This document shows, in pieces, positions 47,101 through 62,100 of a stretch of 64,000 nt of DNA. This stretch comes from Owenia fusiformis (lineage: Eukaryota; Annelida; Polychaeta; Sabellida; Oweniidae). The notes under the pieces are model-generated. The model ran no database searches and had not been told where the DNA came from. It saw only the letters and a list, made by a program, of their open reading frames with translations. Where the stretch lies: contig CAIIXF020000001.1 in NCBI GenBank assembly GCA_903813345.2, positions 19,177,915 through 19,241,914 of the forward strand, read 5' to 3'. Within the stretch, counting starts at the first letter, position 1; each line of letters begins with the position of its first letter. The translations under genes and the position numbers were made by a program.

Positions 47101-50100
47101 CAGCCAATATTTCATGCTCGTTAACGCTTTGAGTGACCCTTCAGATCGCTTAAACGAATACATTTTTTGATGGATTCCCAGGAGGGAACTTCTTAGGACA
47201 AATAGCTAAGAATTAATGTGTAAAACATATTTTACATTTATATTGTAATATAAATTATTCAGACTGTTTACCGATACACTATACTATGTATGGGGTAATA
47301 GATTCCAAATGTTTTCATTCCAAACTAACTATTAAGACCTAAATGTTGATACCAGTATGGGACATTTTTATCACAATTGCAGAATCAACATCATCATGTT
47401 TATGAAACCTATTATTTAAATCACTCTAAATAATCTTGTGTTTATGAAAACAAAATACAAATGGAGTATGGTTCTTCAAAACTCTCAGAGGAAAAAAGGT
47501 AGCACTTATTTAAAGTTCTTAGCTCTTTAACCTTCTCCCTGTTGAACCCAGTTGGGCAAAATGTTTAAGTGATATAGACGAGGTGCAACTTGCCTCAAGC
47601 CATGTTTTCATATCCGGATAAACCCATTTTAAAATTATTGTCTTCACAACTCCTACTTAAGAAATCATAAACTTTATTTCCCACTGTATTTCTGGCCGGG
47701 AACTTTTGCTTTGAAGTTTGGTTCGAATTAACTCTCCCTGGTTATAATCTCGTTAAAGACTATGAAAAACCGATCAAAATACCAAGAAGACATTTTTTAT
47801 ATGAAACCAGATTTATCTTTCATAAAACAGCCGCTGATTTCTGGTATTTGATATGAAAACCAGATAAGCAGGCCTACTCCCATAGGAGAGATATACGTTT
47901 ATTCATTTTGATTCTGAAATGGCTTTACATAATTTCATGATCTAAAAAACACTAGAATTCTTGAATTTTGCGGGTGAAATCACTGTATATATCTAACTCA
48001 ATAACTGTAATGCACATTTATATGTTTCAATTGAAATTAAAAACAGAAAATAACCCAAGTCACTGTATCAAAAGGCACAGAAGTAAATGCATTTACAAAT
48101 ATAAGTATATATATATATATAATATAACAAAGTACAGGAAAATCTGTCTAATCAGAACACCAGTGGCACCAGCAAAAACTTTTCATATTAGCAGGTGTTC
48201 ACATTTCAAGGTTTTACAAATGTCAATGAAAAATAACAAATGAGCAAAAGTTCACATTTCAAGGTTTTATAAATATGTAAACCAATGAGAAATAACAAAT
48301 GAGCAAAAGTGTTCACATTTCAAGGTTTTATAAACATGTGAGTCAATGAGAAATAACAAATGAGCAAAAGTGTTCACATTTCAAGGTTTTATAAATATGT
48401 GAGTCAATGAGAAATAACAAATGAGTAAAAGTGTTCATATTTCAAGGTTTTATAAATATGTGAGTCAATGAGAAATAACAAATGAGCAAAAGTGTTCACA
48501 TTTCAAGGTTTTATAAATATGTGAGTCAATGAGAAATAACAAATGAGCAAAAGTGTTCACATTTCATGGTTTTATAAATATGTGAGTCAATGAGAAAAAA
48601 CAAATGAGCAAAAGTGTTCACATTTCATGGTTTGATAAATATTTGAGTCAATGAGAAATAACAAATAAGCAAAAGTGTTTACATTTCATGGTTTTATAAA
48701 TATTTGAGTCAATGAGAAATAACAAATGAGTAAAAGTGTTCATATTTCAAGGTTTTATAAATATGTGAGTCAATGAAAATTAACAAATGAGCAAAAGTGT
48801 TCACATTTCATGGTTTTATAAATATGTGGGTCAATGAGAAATAACAAATGAGCAAAAGTGTTCATAATTCAAGGTATAATGAATATGGGAGTCAATGAGA
48901 AATAACAAATAAGCAAAAGTGTTCACATTTCATGGTTTTATAAATATGTGAGTCAATGAGAAATAACAAATGAGCATAAGTGTTCATATTTCAAGGTTTT
49001 ATAAATATTTGAGTCAATGAGAAATAACAAATGAGCAAAAGTGTTCACATTTCATGGTTTTATAAATATGTGAGTCAATGAGAAATAACAAATGAGCAAA
49101 AGTGTTCACATTTCATGGTTTTATAAATATGAGAGTCAATGAGAAATAACAAATGAGCAAAAGTGTTCACATTTCATGGTTTGATAAATATGTGAGTCAA
49201 TGAGAAATAACAAATGAGCAAAAGTGTTCACATTTCATGCTTTTATAAATATGTGAGCCAATGAGAAATAACAAATGAGCAAAAGTGTTCACATTTCATG
49301 GTTTTATAAACATTTGAGTCAATGAGAAATAAAAAATGAGTAAAAGTGTTCATATTTGAAGGTTTTATAAATATGTGAGTCAATGAGAAATAACAAATAA
49401 GCAAAAGTGTTCACAGTTCATGGTTTTTTAAATATGTGAGTCAATGAGAAATAACAAATGAGCAAAAGTGTTCATAATTCAAGGTTTTATAAAAATGTGA
49501 GTCAATGAGAAATAACAAATAAGCAAAAGTGTTCACATTTCAAGGTTTTATAAATATGTGAGTCAATGAGAAATAACAAATGAGCAAAAGTGTTCACATT
49601 TCATGGTTTTATAAATATGTGAATCAATGAGAAATAACAAATGGGCAAAAGTGTTCAAATTTCATGGTTTTATAAATATGTAAGTAAATGAAAATTAACA
49701 AATGAGCAAAAGTGTTCACATTTCATTGTTTTATAAATATGTGGGTCAATGAGAAATAACAAATGAGCAAAAGTGTTCATAATTCAAGGTTTAATAAATA
49801 TGGGAGTCAATGAGAAATAACAAATAAGCATAAGTGTTCATATTTCATGGTTTTATAAATATGTGAGTCAATGAGAAATAACAAATGAGCAAAAGTGTTC
49901 ACATTTCATGGTTTTATAAATATGTGAGCCAATGAGAAATAAGAAATGAGCAAAAGTGTTCATAATTCATGGTTTTATAAATATTTGAGTCAATGAGAAA
50001 TAACAAATGAGCAAAAGTGTTCACATTTCATGGTTTTATAAATATTTGAGTCAATGAAAAATAACAAATGAGTATTAGTGTTCATATTTCAAGGTTTTAT

Positions 50101-53100
50101 AAATATGTGAGTCAATGAGAAATAACAAATGAGCAAAAGTGTCCACAGTTCATGGTTTTATAAATATGTGAGTCAATGAGAAATAACAAATGAGCAAAAG
50201 TGTTCATAATTCAAGGTTTTATAAATATGTGAGTCAATGAGAAATAACAAATAAGCAAGTGTTCATATTTCAAGGTTTTATAAATATGTGAGTCAATGAG
50301 AAATAACAAATAAGCAAAAGTGTTCATATTTCAAGGTTTTATAAATATGTGAGTCAATGAGAAATAACAAATGAGCAAAAGTGTTCATATTTCGAGGTTT
50401 TATAAATATGTGAGTCAATGAGAAATAACAAATGAGCAAAAGTGTTCACATTGGGAGGTGTTTTGATTAGGAGGGTGTTAGGATAAACAGGTTTTACTGA
50501 AGTTGTCCCTAACCAGATATTAAGTTAATTTACAAAAACATAGAATTGTTAGAACAGAACATTTGATCTAAGAATGTTTAATATTACAAGAAAGAGCAGA
50601 ATAGCTTTCCTATATTAACAGTTCTGGTTACCACCCTGTATATAACCTGAAACAGGATAAATGCAAGGTGAGCTGTCGATTTGGTTTTACGTCAACAAAT
50701 CATATCATGCATGCCATTTTGAATTATGGAACATCAGAACATCACAAATACATCGTTGAATAGCCATGAGATACTAAATGAATTGAAATGGTGAGAAACA
50801 AAATGTAAAACAATTAAGGGATGATCAATATTTATGGGGTGAAAGTTTTGTCAGTTAACATTGATTTTTTAAAGAATGTGACTTTTAATTGAAAGAAAAA
50901 AATCATCAAATATTCTGACATTCATTATGGTAGAGAGAGGGTGGTCAATCTGAAATTTTATTATTTCACTTTTGAAGAATGAAACAAAGATCTGCTCTAT
51001 TACTCTCGTAAAGTCTGACAACCTGTTAGGTTTTGGGTGGGTAGCTCTATCAAAGAAGGGACAACCTGTTAGGCTTTGGGTGGGTGCTCTATCAAAGAAG
51101 GATCTGGCCTCCAAAACACTTGAAAATGTATTTTGAAGTTATCATGAAAAATGAACTTCTTGAAACATCTAAGTATGTGCTTATGTTATGCTTCTATGCT
51201 AAGTGCTGCCAGTGAATTACCAAGAGATTTATATGTTTCAGTAATCGACACCTAGATGAGAGTGAATTTGAAAATTGTGCATCAAATGATGGAGGCACAA
51301 AATAAATGCCTTATAATCCAAACTGATGCATAGGTTCCTGAAATTAATCATAGGTAGAAATTCTACCTACTCAAATTGATTGCCCATTTGTATCCCCTGG
51401 TATTCGGCTTTGAACATTTTTGATATTCTTAAAACCATTCACCAGGGTGAAAACACACCTTCATAACATACTAATTCCGCCTATTAATTGTAAATATTTA
51501 ACAAATTATCTTAAGAGCTTTGTATATCATCACTGCATCAGTAAGGAATTTTTGATACATTTGTATCAAGATGTCAAAGATTAAGCCTTGTAAAATATAC
51601 AAAATTCCAAAAGAATGGGTCAATATTTAAAACTGGATGCAAATATTATTGGGTTGGGAAAAAGATTAGACAAGGATATTTTCCACCTGTGCTTCCAAAT
51701 GATCGGCAATTCAAACCAAAGCTTTCCTTTTGTACCTTACACCTAGATACAGTCATGTGATCTATATGGACCAATCAGACATCATCCTAGGTATTGATGG
51801 GATATATTTTACATGGGATAAACAATGTGAAGGTAAATTTGAGCTGGAAATCAGTAAAACTTATCATTATTAAAGAAACACAATCTGTTCATTATGGAGG
51901 TCTACTAATGAACATGCACTTCTGGTAAAAATATTTGTATCAATTATAAGTTGGAACGGATGCAGTTATTTTGAAAACAACATTCTGCTGAGACTCATCT
52001 CTGGAAATACTCCAGAGTCAAAATGCTAGAATGCTGCAAACAGAATGTCAAAATGATAAAAACAGAAACTTGTTGAGCTTTTATCTTGCAAATATTGAAC
52101 CAGCGGACAACCATTAAATGGCAACTCTATCCATGGGGAATCAATACACCTCACCACATATTTATAATTATTGGGTATTTTTGAAAATATTTTTCTAAAT
52201 TTTTGAAAATATTTTTCTAAATTTTTGAAAATATTTTTCTAAATAGTTTATGCTACAAACAACAATTGTAATATAATTGTAGCCCCCATTGTAAGAACCT
52301 CATATGGTACACAATCAGGTATAAGATTGCAATAATTCATCTATCTGTGACATAAGACTTGGGTATCACAGAAGGCTATCAAAGTCCAGGGGCGGATCTG
52401 GGAACCAACAAGGGAGAGGCCGAATTTTAGGTCAGAGCCCAAATTTTGAAATTTTTCTTCAAAATTTGGCCTGAAATTAAAAAAAGGCCTTAAAAGGCCC
52501 AGTTATGATCTTAGGCCCCAAAAGGCGGGCCCAATTTTTTTCTGGGCCCACCCAAGGGGGGCCGGGCCCCCAGCCCCCCCCCCCAGATCCGCCAGTGAAG
52601 TAGTAACTTCCTCAATCAAATTTGCTTTACATTTCAATCAATTCCTTCACTGTTTCCTCAAAATTAATCCCTGATACTAAGGATCTGTTTTATGAAATGC
52701 ATTGTGCTTGTGCATTCATTCATACGAAGTATCCCATTCCATATGCTTCCATTTACCTTTGCAGAGAATAAAAGAATTACAATAATTTGGGGTAGATATA
52801 TATGAACAATTCACCAGGTGTATTGGTGTATAAGATAGGATGGTGTATAAGCCAACTAGGCTTGTAATACTAATGTTTGTCATTACATATTGAGGTTATG
52901 AAGAAATAGAGATCCCTGTATACAATCTCTGTAGAACATTGGCAACTCCACGGAGTAGCAAATCCCAATGAACAAAGGAAGTCATTTTTTTCGAGGCACG
53001 ATTAAGATGAATGATAAAATAATTGGCCTATTCTAAAGTAAAATATCTTTGATTTGCGCATAATATAGCTATACTGTGAAAAGATGTCAAAGTACTACAC

Positions 53101-56100
53101 ATTCCAACATCGCGAGGCTATCTTGGGATTTTTAAAGTGTCCGGAAGTTCTGCTGACGAATTGCACAGTAGCGCTGAATTTATACTAGCATATTAAGAGT
53201 AAGATTTTTATATAGTTGTGCAAGCTCATCAGTTTCCATGTTGTTTGGTTCAGTATGGTGTTACTACAATTGCTTGGTTAATATTACCAGAGTAAAACAA
53301 TAATACCGTGAAAGTATTTACTTAACATTAATCATTGACTGCACACACAACAAAGCATTGGTCAGCAGTTCAAAATCAACACACGATGACTTCTCTCACC
53401 ATATCTCTCTCTTCTCACCTAAATTCCATGTAAAACTATAGAAATACAAACCAGACAAACATATATTCTATGCAATACATTTTATTCTTATAAATAGAGT
53501 ACAAGTACATTGGAATGTTAGGCTCTTTACCCCCTTTTGTTCAAATCTTGCATTCTTCTAATAAGATCATCGTTCTTCGCCACCCAGGATCGCTCTGGAA
53601 AGGAATACAATTTCATGAAAGATATATTTCATTCAACACAGGTTAGTCTTGTGTTATTATGGTAGTTTGATGATAACCAATGTTTATCAATTGGGCTATC
53701 TTTGAGTATATCTTGTGCTTGTAAATTTCCTAATATCCGTGGGCATTCATATCACCAAAATATTTTTAATTGAGACAATAATCAATCATTTTTTAGCAAC
53801 TCCTTTTGACAAATAAATCGCTTATATTGGTGAACTGTTTTGTGTTATAAAATGCAAAAATCTTAATTTAATGGGCCTTACGTTTTGAGAAATAGTTTTT
53901 CCTGTCAATTTTCGATCCACCTCTTTATTCGGTCTACTGTTTCTCTTACACAATTGAATTAATTTTAAATAATTATCACATACCCAGGCAGTAGTTTAAG
54001 ATTTTGACATAACCAAGGCAGCATGTAAGTTCAGTTCTTTTGGCAGTATTGCAGGGTTTCTGGGCAGTTACTAATTCTTCCTTGTATATGTATTCTGTAC
54101 GTACACTGAAATACATATATTGAATTTTTCCAATTAAATCCGAAGTGTAAGATTTGTAAAGATTCCCACTCACGGGTGTGTACCAAAATAACCATGACAG
54201 TTGAACATGTAGGGTAATGTACAACATGAGGGTGATGAAATTTGAGAAAATTTCATTGGTTCAAAAAGACCTGGTCTAGTTTCTAGATATTTAAATGTCT
54301 ATAATAACAGCCTAGACAGTGAACTTGACAGAGAATTTGATAGTTAAACCTAAAAAAAAATCTCAGAAAGTTATATATGGTTTAACGCTGGGTAATGGTA
54401 AGGTACAACACAAGGAATTTGAATTTGCATTATATCATCGCCAGATAAATTGACCTGCACATTATTATGTCGTTATACCATATACTAAATTTGCAGTTTT
54501 GTAATTTGCCCCATGGTGTAACTGTTTAAAACATTTTGTGAAAGTTCGCCTTCATGATAAAAATGAGGTCAATTTTATGGAAAGCATGTGATGATTGGTT
54601 GATTTCCCATTCATTATCAGTCCTTTTAACTTTATTTCCATTGTTTATACTTTTTCCGAAGATAATGGAATTGCAAACAAGATCATAATATATGATGTGC
54701 TTCCTTTTTGATTAAAAAACTTATCCCAATATTTGTTTTTTAAAACTATGGCTTTTCTACTTTACAATATCTTAAAATGGCCCAACCATAATGCAATATG
54801 TTTTCCTTGGGATTTACTTACAAAGATCTCATGCCGTAAGCTACACAATTGCTCCACATGCAATTTCCCTTTATATAACCGATCTTAACTTGTCGCTGTT
54901 CTAATTTGTATACAACTCCCACTTTCTTGGCCGTAACTGTCTTGGCAGGAACCATACCTCCACTTCTGGGATCTTTGCAGCACCAATTTCTAAAGATGAA
55001 CATTTAAATCACAGCTGTAAGAAGTAATACAATATGTCACCAACAGCAATTCGTAATGCAGATGCTGATTGGTGACATGAACTTAGAATACCAGTTGCAA
55101 ATGAAACCAATAACTACAAAGCTTGGAGCAGGATGTCACTTATTTCTGGCTCCCATACTATTTCAATGGGATCTTTATAGGAGAAATTTATAAAAGCGTG
55201 ATATATATTCTGCTGAATGAACTTGATCAAAATCATCAGACTTTTTACAAATTAGGCCTAACAAGAAATGTTGTATGTAAAGATAGCCTTATTGTATTGT
55301 AGAATTGGTGACATATCAATGTTTTGTTTCATTCCTTAACATGACAAAGGCACTTACCTTTCATGGTGGAGTAAAATACATGTATATGTACATGTATAAG
55401 CATTCCCAGAGGGCATTATTTCAATGCAGTGCTATTAAAATTAATCGTTGGAATCCCTGTAGATTACGATTTTTGAAACAAAAATCTGATCCTATTAATA
55501 GAAAATTGACAAAACTGCACTTCACCTAGTTGAGTGAACAGAACAACGAATATGATGTTCCAAAATGATACATACCCTCCATTTCCTCCATAGTTGGAAG
55601 TCAAGCTAAACTTCTGTGTGAACTCAGTGGGCCATTTGGACTTGGGAACAGCAAGAAGAGTGCTCTCAAAATTGGCGGCAAGCTCATCTGTGGCTTGATC
55701 GCAGCTGGCATACGACACCAAGCAAACCGCAAGTAAAGTGAATAACAACATGACAAATGTGTTGGTGATTGCTTGTGACAAGAGCAACCAGTATTTATTC
55801 AAATATTATCCAATTCTGATAGAATTGGGGTGTGTTGAAGAGATAATGAATAGATAGGTGCCGATAAGATATCATCACATTAAAAGTCAGAGATCAATAA
55901 ACTGCATCTAAAAATGGTAAATTTTACTGGATGGGGGACACCCTTTTCACCCTGAACCTCCTGAACTAATGTTTTTCGTTTGAATTGCTCCTGCAAACTA
56001 AAAGTGCCTAAATAACATCTTGAAGTGAAAATAATTTCTTGAAGAAAGGGGACACCCCTTCTCAACTTTCAGTTTTGAATTGACTCAGGTCTATTTGTAT

Positions 56101-59100
56101 CCTAATATTTTACCCATATGTTAATATCGTTAATGAAAAGCAAATCAGTCACAAGTATATCCATCCAAGAGCTCCAATAATCAAGTGAGAAAAACTCATC
56201 CTCCGATCACAGGGCTTCAAAATCCAGAATATATTCTTTCTTTACACCCCCTGCGATAAGCAGTTACCATTTTCCCGATTAAAAATTGGGAATCTGATTG
56301 GTGTCCCAACACTGCGACAGAAATCATGTATAAGTCATTGCCCATAATTAGATCATGTGATTCAGTTAAATCGGGCGCTTCCAAATTGGTTATAGCAGGG
56401 GGAAGGAGGTACGGATTCTGGACACCTGCTTAGGAGGATTGAAAAACCATGACTTTAATACAATTACGAAAAGTTCCTACCATTTTCAAAGTGGTGGCCA
56501 TCTGGATATTGTACCACTATTTAACATTATACATCTTTCTACCAAATATGAATATAATCCATTCACTAGTATTTGAGACATTTTCTGGACAGACAAATGG
56601 ATGGACTGAGTGACAGACCGATGTATGGCTGGATGGACGGACTTACGGAGGGCTTCACTATATCCCAAACAAACTACGTTCATTGGGATAATTAAAATGC
56701 AGTCTCTAAAGACCAATGGTAACCATTGGACGCAAATGAGGATGCTTGTTACCTTGAAAATTCAGGTACATTGACATGATCCAATACTTTTATAAAAAAT
56801 AAATCTTGCAGATGTTTTGAATTTCTAGCAGAAATTTTGTATGATACCCCTCCACTCATTTTGTCTGTTTTCCGGGTGTGACTATAGACCCCTCGGTCAA
56901 TTCCCCACCCCCCTGCATATTTGGTTGGACAGCATCAGAGTTGTTGTTTATTCATTAGGTCCAGAGAATGTGAAGTGGTTTGTTTATTGAGTATAATCTG
57001 ATAAAAGCTTTGGATATCAACTTATCAGACACCACATGTGAGCATGAACAACAATATAGATCCAGTCAGGGCTTCTTTTACAGCTTTTCCATTGACCTGA
57101 AAACAAGCCTCATCCTAAAACTATGACGATTAGAACCTCTAAATTTGAAGGTTGATTGGATAATCAACAAATATGATTCGTCGAAAGAAATTCACAAATG
57201 TAAATTTTTTTTTAAATATAGATACTGGATTCTGTGATCAAAAATATTTATATGTACATGTATAAATGATCAAACTGCAAAGGTTTGAGCTTGACTAATA
57301 TAATGTTTCTTATTCATATTGAAGAATGTCTCTAAAATCAGTAAGGTTAAATAAGAGGTTGATTATTCAATGAAATAGAAATATGAGTTGGATATTAATC
57401 ATATCTAACAACAAAACCCTCCCAAACACCCATATCATTTAATTACAACAAGTTGTTCATGAACATTCGAAAATTGAATTTCTACATTTATGAAAGTTGT
57501 AAATCTTACACTTGGTTTAATTCTACTATATTTCCAGCAATGGCTCCAAGATAAACTCTGTTAGAGTAAACCAACAAATAACGAGGCAGGTAACACAATA
57601 CAAACCTAAAGACTAAACCACATCATACAATCCCACTGATACTGCAAACTGGATACACTGTTGAGATCTTGAGACATGACTTTTAATTAGGGCCAAGTTA
57701 ATGTGTTATTCTATGGATATGGTTTGTTTTCGGATAGATTGTGAGAAGTAATGGATATGATAGGATATAATGGAAGAATAACACACAGGTTACCCACTTG
57801 CAAGACCACATTGGAAGATTTCAGACCTATTGGACAAAACCTATTCCATTCTCTAATCGGAGATTATATGATACTTGTCAATGAGTGAGAAAGCACAAAG
57901 GGCAAAGTTACAAACAACCAAACAAAACATTGTTCTTTCTACTTGGTGAACAAGAACAAGATTCATGTGGTGCATGCAAGATTCATGTGGCACCTGCAAG
58001 ATTCATATGGCACCTGCAAGATTCATGTGGCACCTGCAAGATTCATGTGGCACCTGCAAGATTCATGTGGTGCCTGCTTGCACATCTGCATGCCCATCAA
58101 CACAAGAAGACAATAAAGCACTTTTCAAAGTGCGATAAAATTATTCAGAGGCGTAAAAACTGGTGAAAATACTCCTAGTTTAGTTTTTCATTGATTCTCA
58201 ATTTCTAAATAAAACTCCCAAGTTATGAAATATCACATGAGGCATATTTAAAATGCCACCTCGGATAAATGTACCAACCAGACACATATATGGGATATCA
58301 AAAAAGTCTTTACATTTTCTTACTACTGTATAATCCAAATTGGTTTGCCATGCATGTTTTATCATATTATTATTTATCTTAAATACAAAAACATCATATT
58401 TCTGTGTAAAACATTATGGGTGATAAGACTGATATGGTTGCTATAGTAACCTTGGGGTAAGGGAGTGTGGGACAGATGTAATTCTTTATCTTATCTTTAC
58501 ACAGATGAGTCATTAAAAATTACTGATATACTGGTACGTTTTTGAATTTAATGTACATATTCTTGGATGAATAAATTGAAATATATTATGATGTCATCAT
58601 ATGCATCCCACAACACATTCTGGAGATGACTTCATGGCAAGGACAAATTGAACAAATTAAAAAACAAATGTATTAAGATCATGCAGGATAAATATGATGT
58701 CTTTCAGGACATTTTGGACAACCATCTTGAAAGTAAACCTTCCGTGAATAAGTATTCTTTAACTATCTAGCTAAAATGAGTTGTCGTTAGTTAAGAGAGA
58801 CATCTATAAACGATGTTGAGAAATATTTCCTTAAATCAGAGATATATAAACCTTGACTGTTCTCCAAAAAGCAATAAGCTGACATTTTCATACAACTGAC
58901 AATATAGCACAACCATATAATTTAAAAAAATTTTAAAATTACGAAGGGATTCGAACCCGGGACGTCCGCGTTCTAGGCGAGTGTTCTACCAATGTACTTC
59001 CCAGATATCACTTGATAGCTAGAGTAATTTAATGGAGGTTATTTAAACTTCTAATGAGCTAGTCACGTGACATTCTAAATTTAGAAATCTTCGACAAATC

Positions 59101-62100
59101 AAATGGCTGGCCAATCATCTGAGCAATCGAAAGACCAATCATCATAATAACACCTTTTATCGTGATTATTTTTATACAGCATTTTCCCCATTTGTTCAGT
59201 ATTGTATATTCTCTCATTATACCTCAAAATATCACTTGGGACCCCGGGAACAACCCAAGATTGCGTTTTTTTCGAAAAAGGCAGCTTTAAGACCCCATCA
59301 TTTTCTTTTGCAAGTAGACTTTTTGGATTATTCAGACTAATGTCACATTCATCCAGGCAAAATTATGTGATCTTTATTTGAACCCTAATTGTGATGTGTG
59401 AGCATAATTTATAACAAGGCATATACGTGACAAAATATAATCACCTGATAACTTAAAGCAAATGATTAGGAAAGAGTAAAAGGTTTTGGGCGCTGAATGC
59501 TAAGCACTGAACCCAAATCACAAAATAGAGCTCAACTTCATCAACATATTTGATAGCATGTTTCCAATCAGAATATTCAGTCAAAAAATTATGGCCTATA
59601 TTTTCTTCTCTCTACAAGTAGAGTAGCTAAAAATCATTCCGCATTCAATCCACCAAAAATGGCAATGAAATTAAAATCATTTGTAATCCTCAGAGAGTGG
59701 TAAGCTATCAAATGAAGATTTAAAAGGTCAGTTTTTAGTGTGATCATAATTGATTCCTAGAAAACCAATCAACTTTTAGATGACAATTGAGTGGACACCA
59801 AATGGTAAATTTCAATTCTGAGAATGGATAGGACTGGGTGAATGTAACAAATGAGTTCCTTACCTCGACCACCTCCTCTACCTCTCTGTTGGCCACCTCT
59901 ACCACGCATACCACCCTGTCCTCTTGGCTTCTGTTGTACCTCTTCTTTCACCATGTCTATAACCTCATCGGGAATCCTGAGGTATTTGATTGTACTGCCT
60001 CTGATATAGCACTCAGGCATTCTCCAGAACCTGTCACCATCCTAGGGTTAAAGACAAGAGTGATTATATTTCGGGGACCACTAAAGGACATTTAAGCTGG
60101 AAAAATAACTTCTCGGAGAAGCAAATTCCACGAAACAAAACATATTTTATTTTGAACATGTTATGATAGAAATAAGCGTAGTATTGTCTCCTTCAACATC
60201 CATGGCATGATATGACACTGTAGTAGAAATTCATTCTTAAGTAGAAGTCTTATGTACAAAAGCACCAGCCTATAAAATTTGGCCCAAGGCCTATAACTGG
60301 TATTTGATTTATCAGAAATTATGTTTTCTCTGAAAAAGCACCCATTATCTTTTCAGTAGTAAGGCATCTGGCTTTAGATCTAAACCAAATCTGTGGTACT
60401 AATTAAGGGTCTAACGGTGCACCGAAACCGTGGTGCTCCACTGTTCTTGGGCCTCGGTCGGTACGTTCGGTTCGAAAACTCCGATGTTCGGTTTTTTAAT
60501 GGTTCGTTAATTCAGAAAAAAGTGCCGTTCGCTAAAGTAGAGGAAGATGAATCTCGAAACGAGAAATGAAGATTTCGGCATTCTAAACGCTCAAAAGTCG
60601 TACAAGGCCCACTGTTGGGGTTATTTTCTGTTGGGGTTATTTTGGATTTCTAGCGAGAGATGGTGTTCCTCTCCCGGAAAGAACGATATGCCGGCTTTGC
60701 AAAATCGTTATGGTATATGAGAAAGGTACTTGGGTGCATCAAAAAGTTTTGCAATTTTGACACTATCTCAAGTTCTACATTTAGCTTTGCTTTGAAATTT
60801 GGCACAATTATAGATCATATATCTATACATAATGTGCCATGATTTGGTTGCTCATCTGTGATTGGTTAAAAAGATATGGTTGCTATGGTAACGGGACCCG
60901 AGGGTAATCGGTTCCACCTAGAATATGTTAATTTTAAATTCTATTACATTCTGTTATTATTATGATTCAGTCACCAAAATTACAGGTTTGTGTGTCTTTT
61001 CATTCCCCTTTTTCTATTTCTTATTGTTCTGATGATACAACACAAGACTTATGACATATGGATTTACATTGTGATGTAGATTATGGGGAGAACTTGTGAA
61101 TTCTGGCAGCCATTTTTGTTTCAAGTATATTTTTGGCTTCAAACCCCACTTCCATATGAACAAAGCAAGGGCCCATACAAGTAGGGTGGCAATGGATCCT
61201 CTAGAGGACCTGGATTGGGAGCGTGTACCACAGGCAACTTACTCCCCAGACACATCACCATGTGACTTCTTCTTGTTCAGTCATATGAAGACGGGATTGA
61301 GGGGCATACCCAGGAGGAACTTGCCGCAGCCATGAGGAAGTGATTGGCTGTTTTATCAGCAGGGGGATTTCAGGCTGTCTTCAGAGACTGGGTCCACAGA
61401 CATCAACAATGTTTGGCAGCTAGGGGCAATTATTTTGAATAATTTGAGAACAATGTTTGCATAAAATTGATAATAGGAGAACATAGAGAACAATGTTTTA
61501 ATATGCAGAAAAATTGTTAATATGAGACTAAACAAGGTGTTGGCAAATTGTTGTCATTTATTCTGTTTATTGCGTAATAATAAATTTGCATGGAACCATG
61601 AGGTCGCATCTTATGTTGCTATGACAACCATATTTTCTTAAAAAATGAAGATCCGGTCTCCAAATTTTACAGGTATGTCCAAAAATGTATGATCACTGTA
61701 TGTGCCAAATAAAATGACATAACTCAATATAGTTATTGCGATAGAGTCAAAATTGCAAAACTTTTTGATGCACCCAAGTACGTGTGAAAAAATGTGAAAA
61801 TTTGCTGTCTGCAGAAATAGAATAGATCAAAATTATACATGCTCCCGGGCCGCTTATTTATTATGAAATCACGCCATCTATTTATCATCGCATAAATAAA
61901 ATACAATGCAAAGTTAATGATTAATTTGTAAATAAAACTGACTTAGATCAGAGGTAAACATGTTCCCGGGCTGCTCATTTAAATAATGAAATTGCGCCAT
62001 CTTTTTGAGTTATTTGATTTTTTACATTAAAGTGCGATAAGAACCGAAAACCGAACCGAAACCGAGGAGATAAAAACCGTGAACCGAACCGAACCGAGGA

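Larger units (their letters stand above)
41171..59863 (-). other. LSM4 giant intron
   Basis: This 18.7-kb intron holds a tRNA-like SINE, dispersed repeat tails, the 61-bp satellite in its MITE, a nested secreted-protein gene, several minisatellites and MITEs, each listed separately. The rest is AT-rich DNA in which I see nothing. Confidence 0.7.

Noticed and set aside
57885-58166. Plus-strand ORF with Cys/His/Ala-rich repeats
   Set aside because: It runs through a 20-bp minisatellite that rotates frame with each unit, so the peptide pattern is an artefact.
58945-59000. Working tRNA gene on the minus strand
   Set aside because: Box B is perfect, but the acceptor stem does not pair and the T-stem is incomplete; kept only as a tRNA-like repeat.
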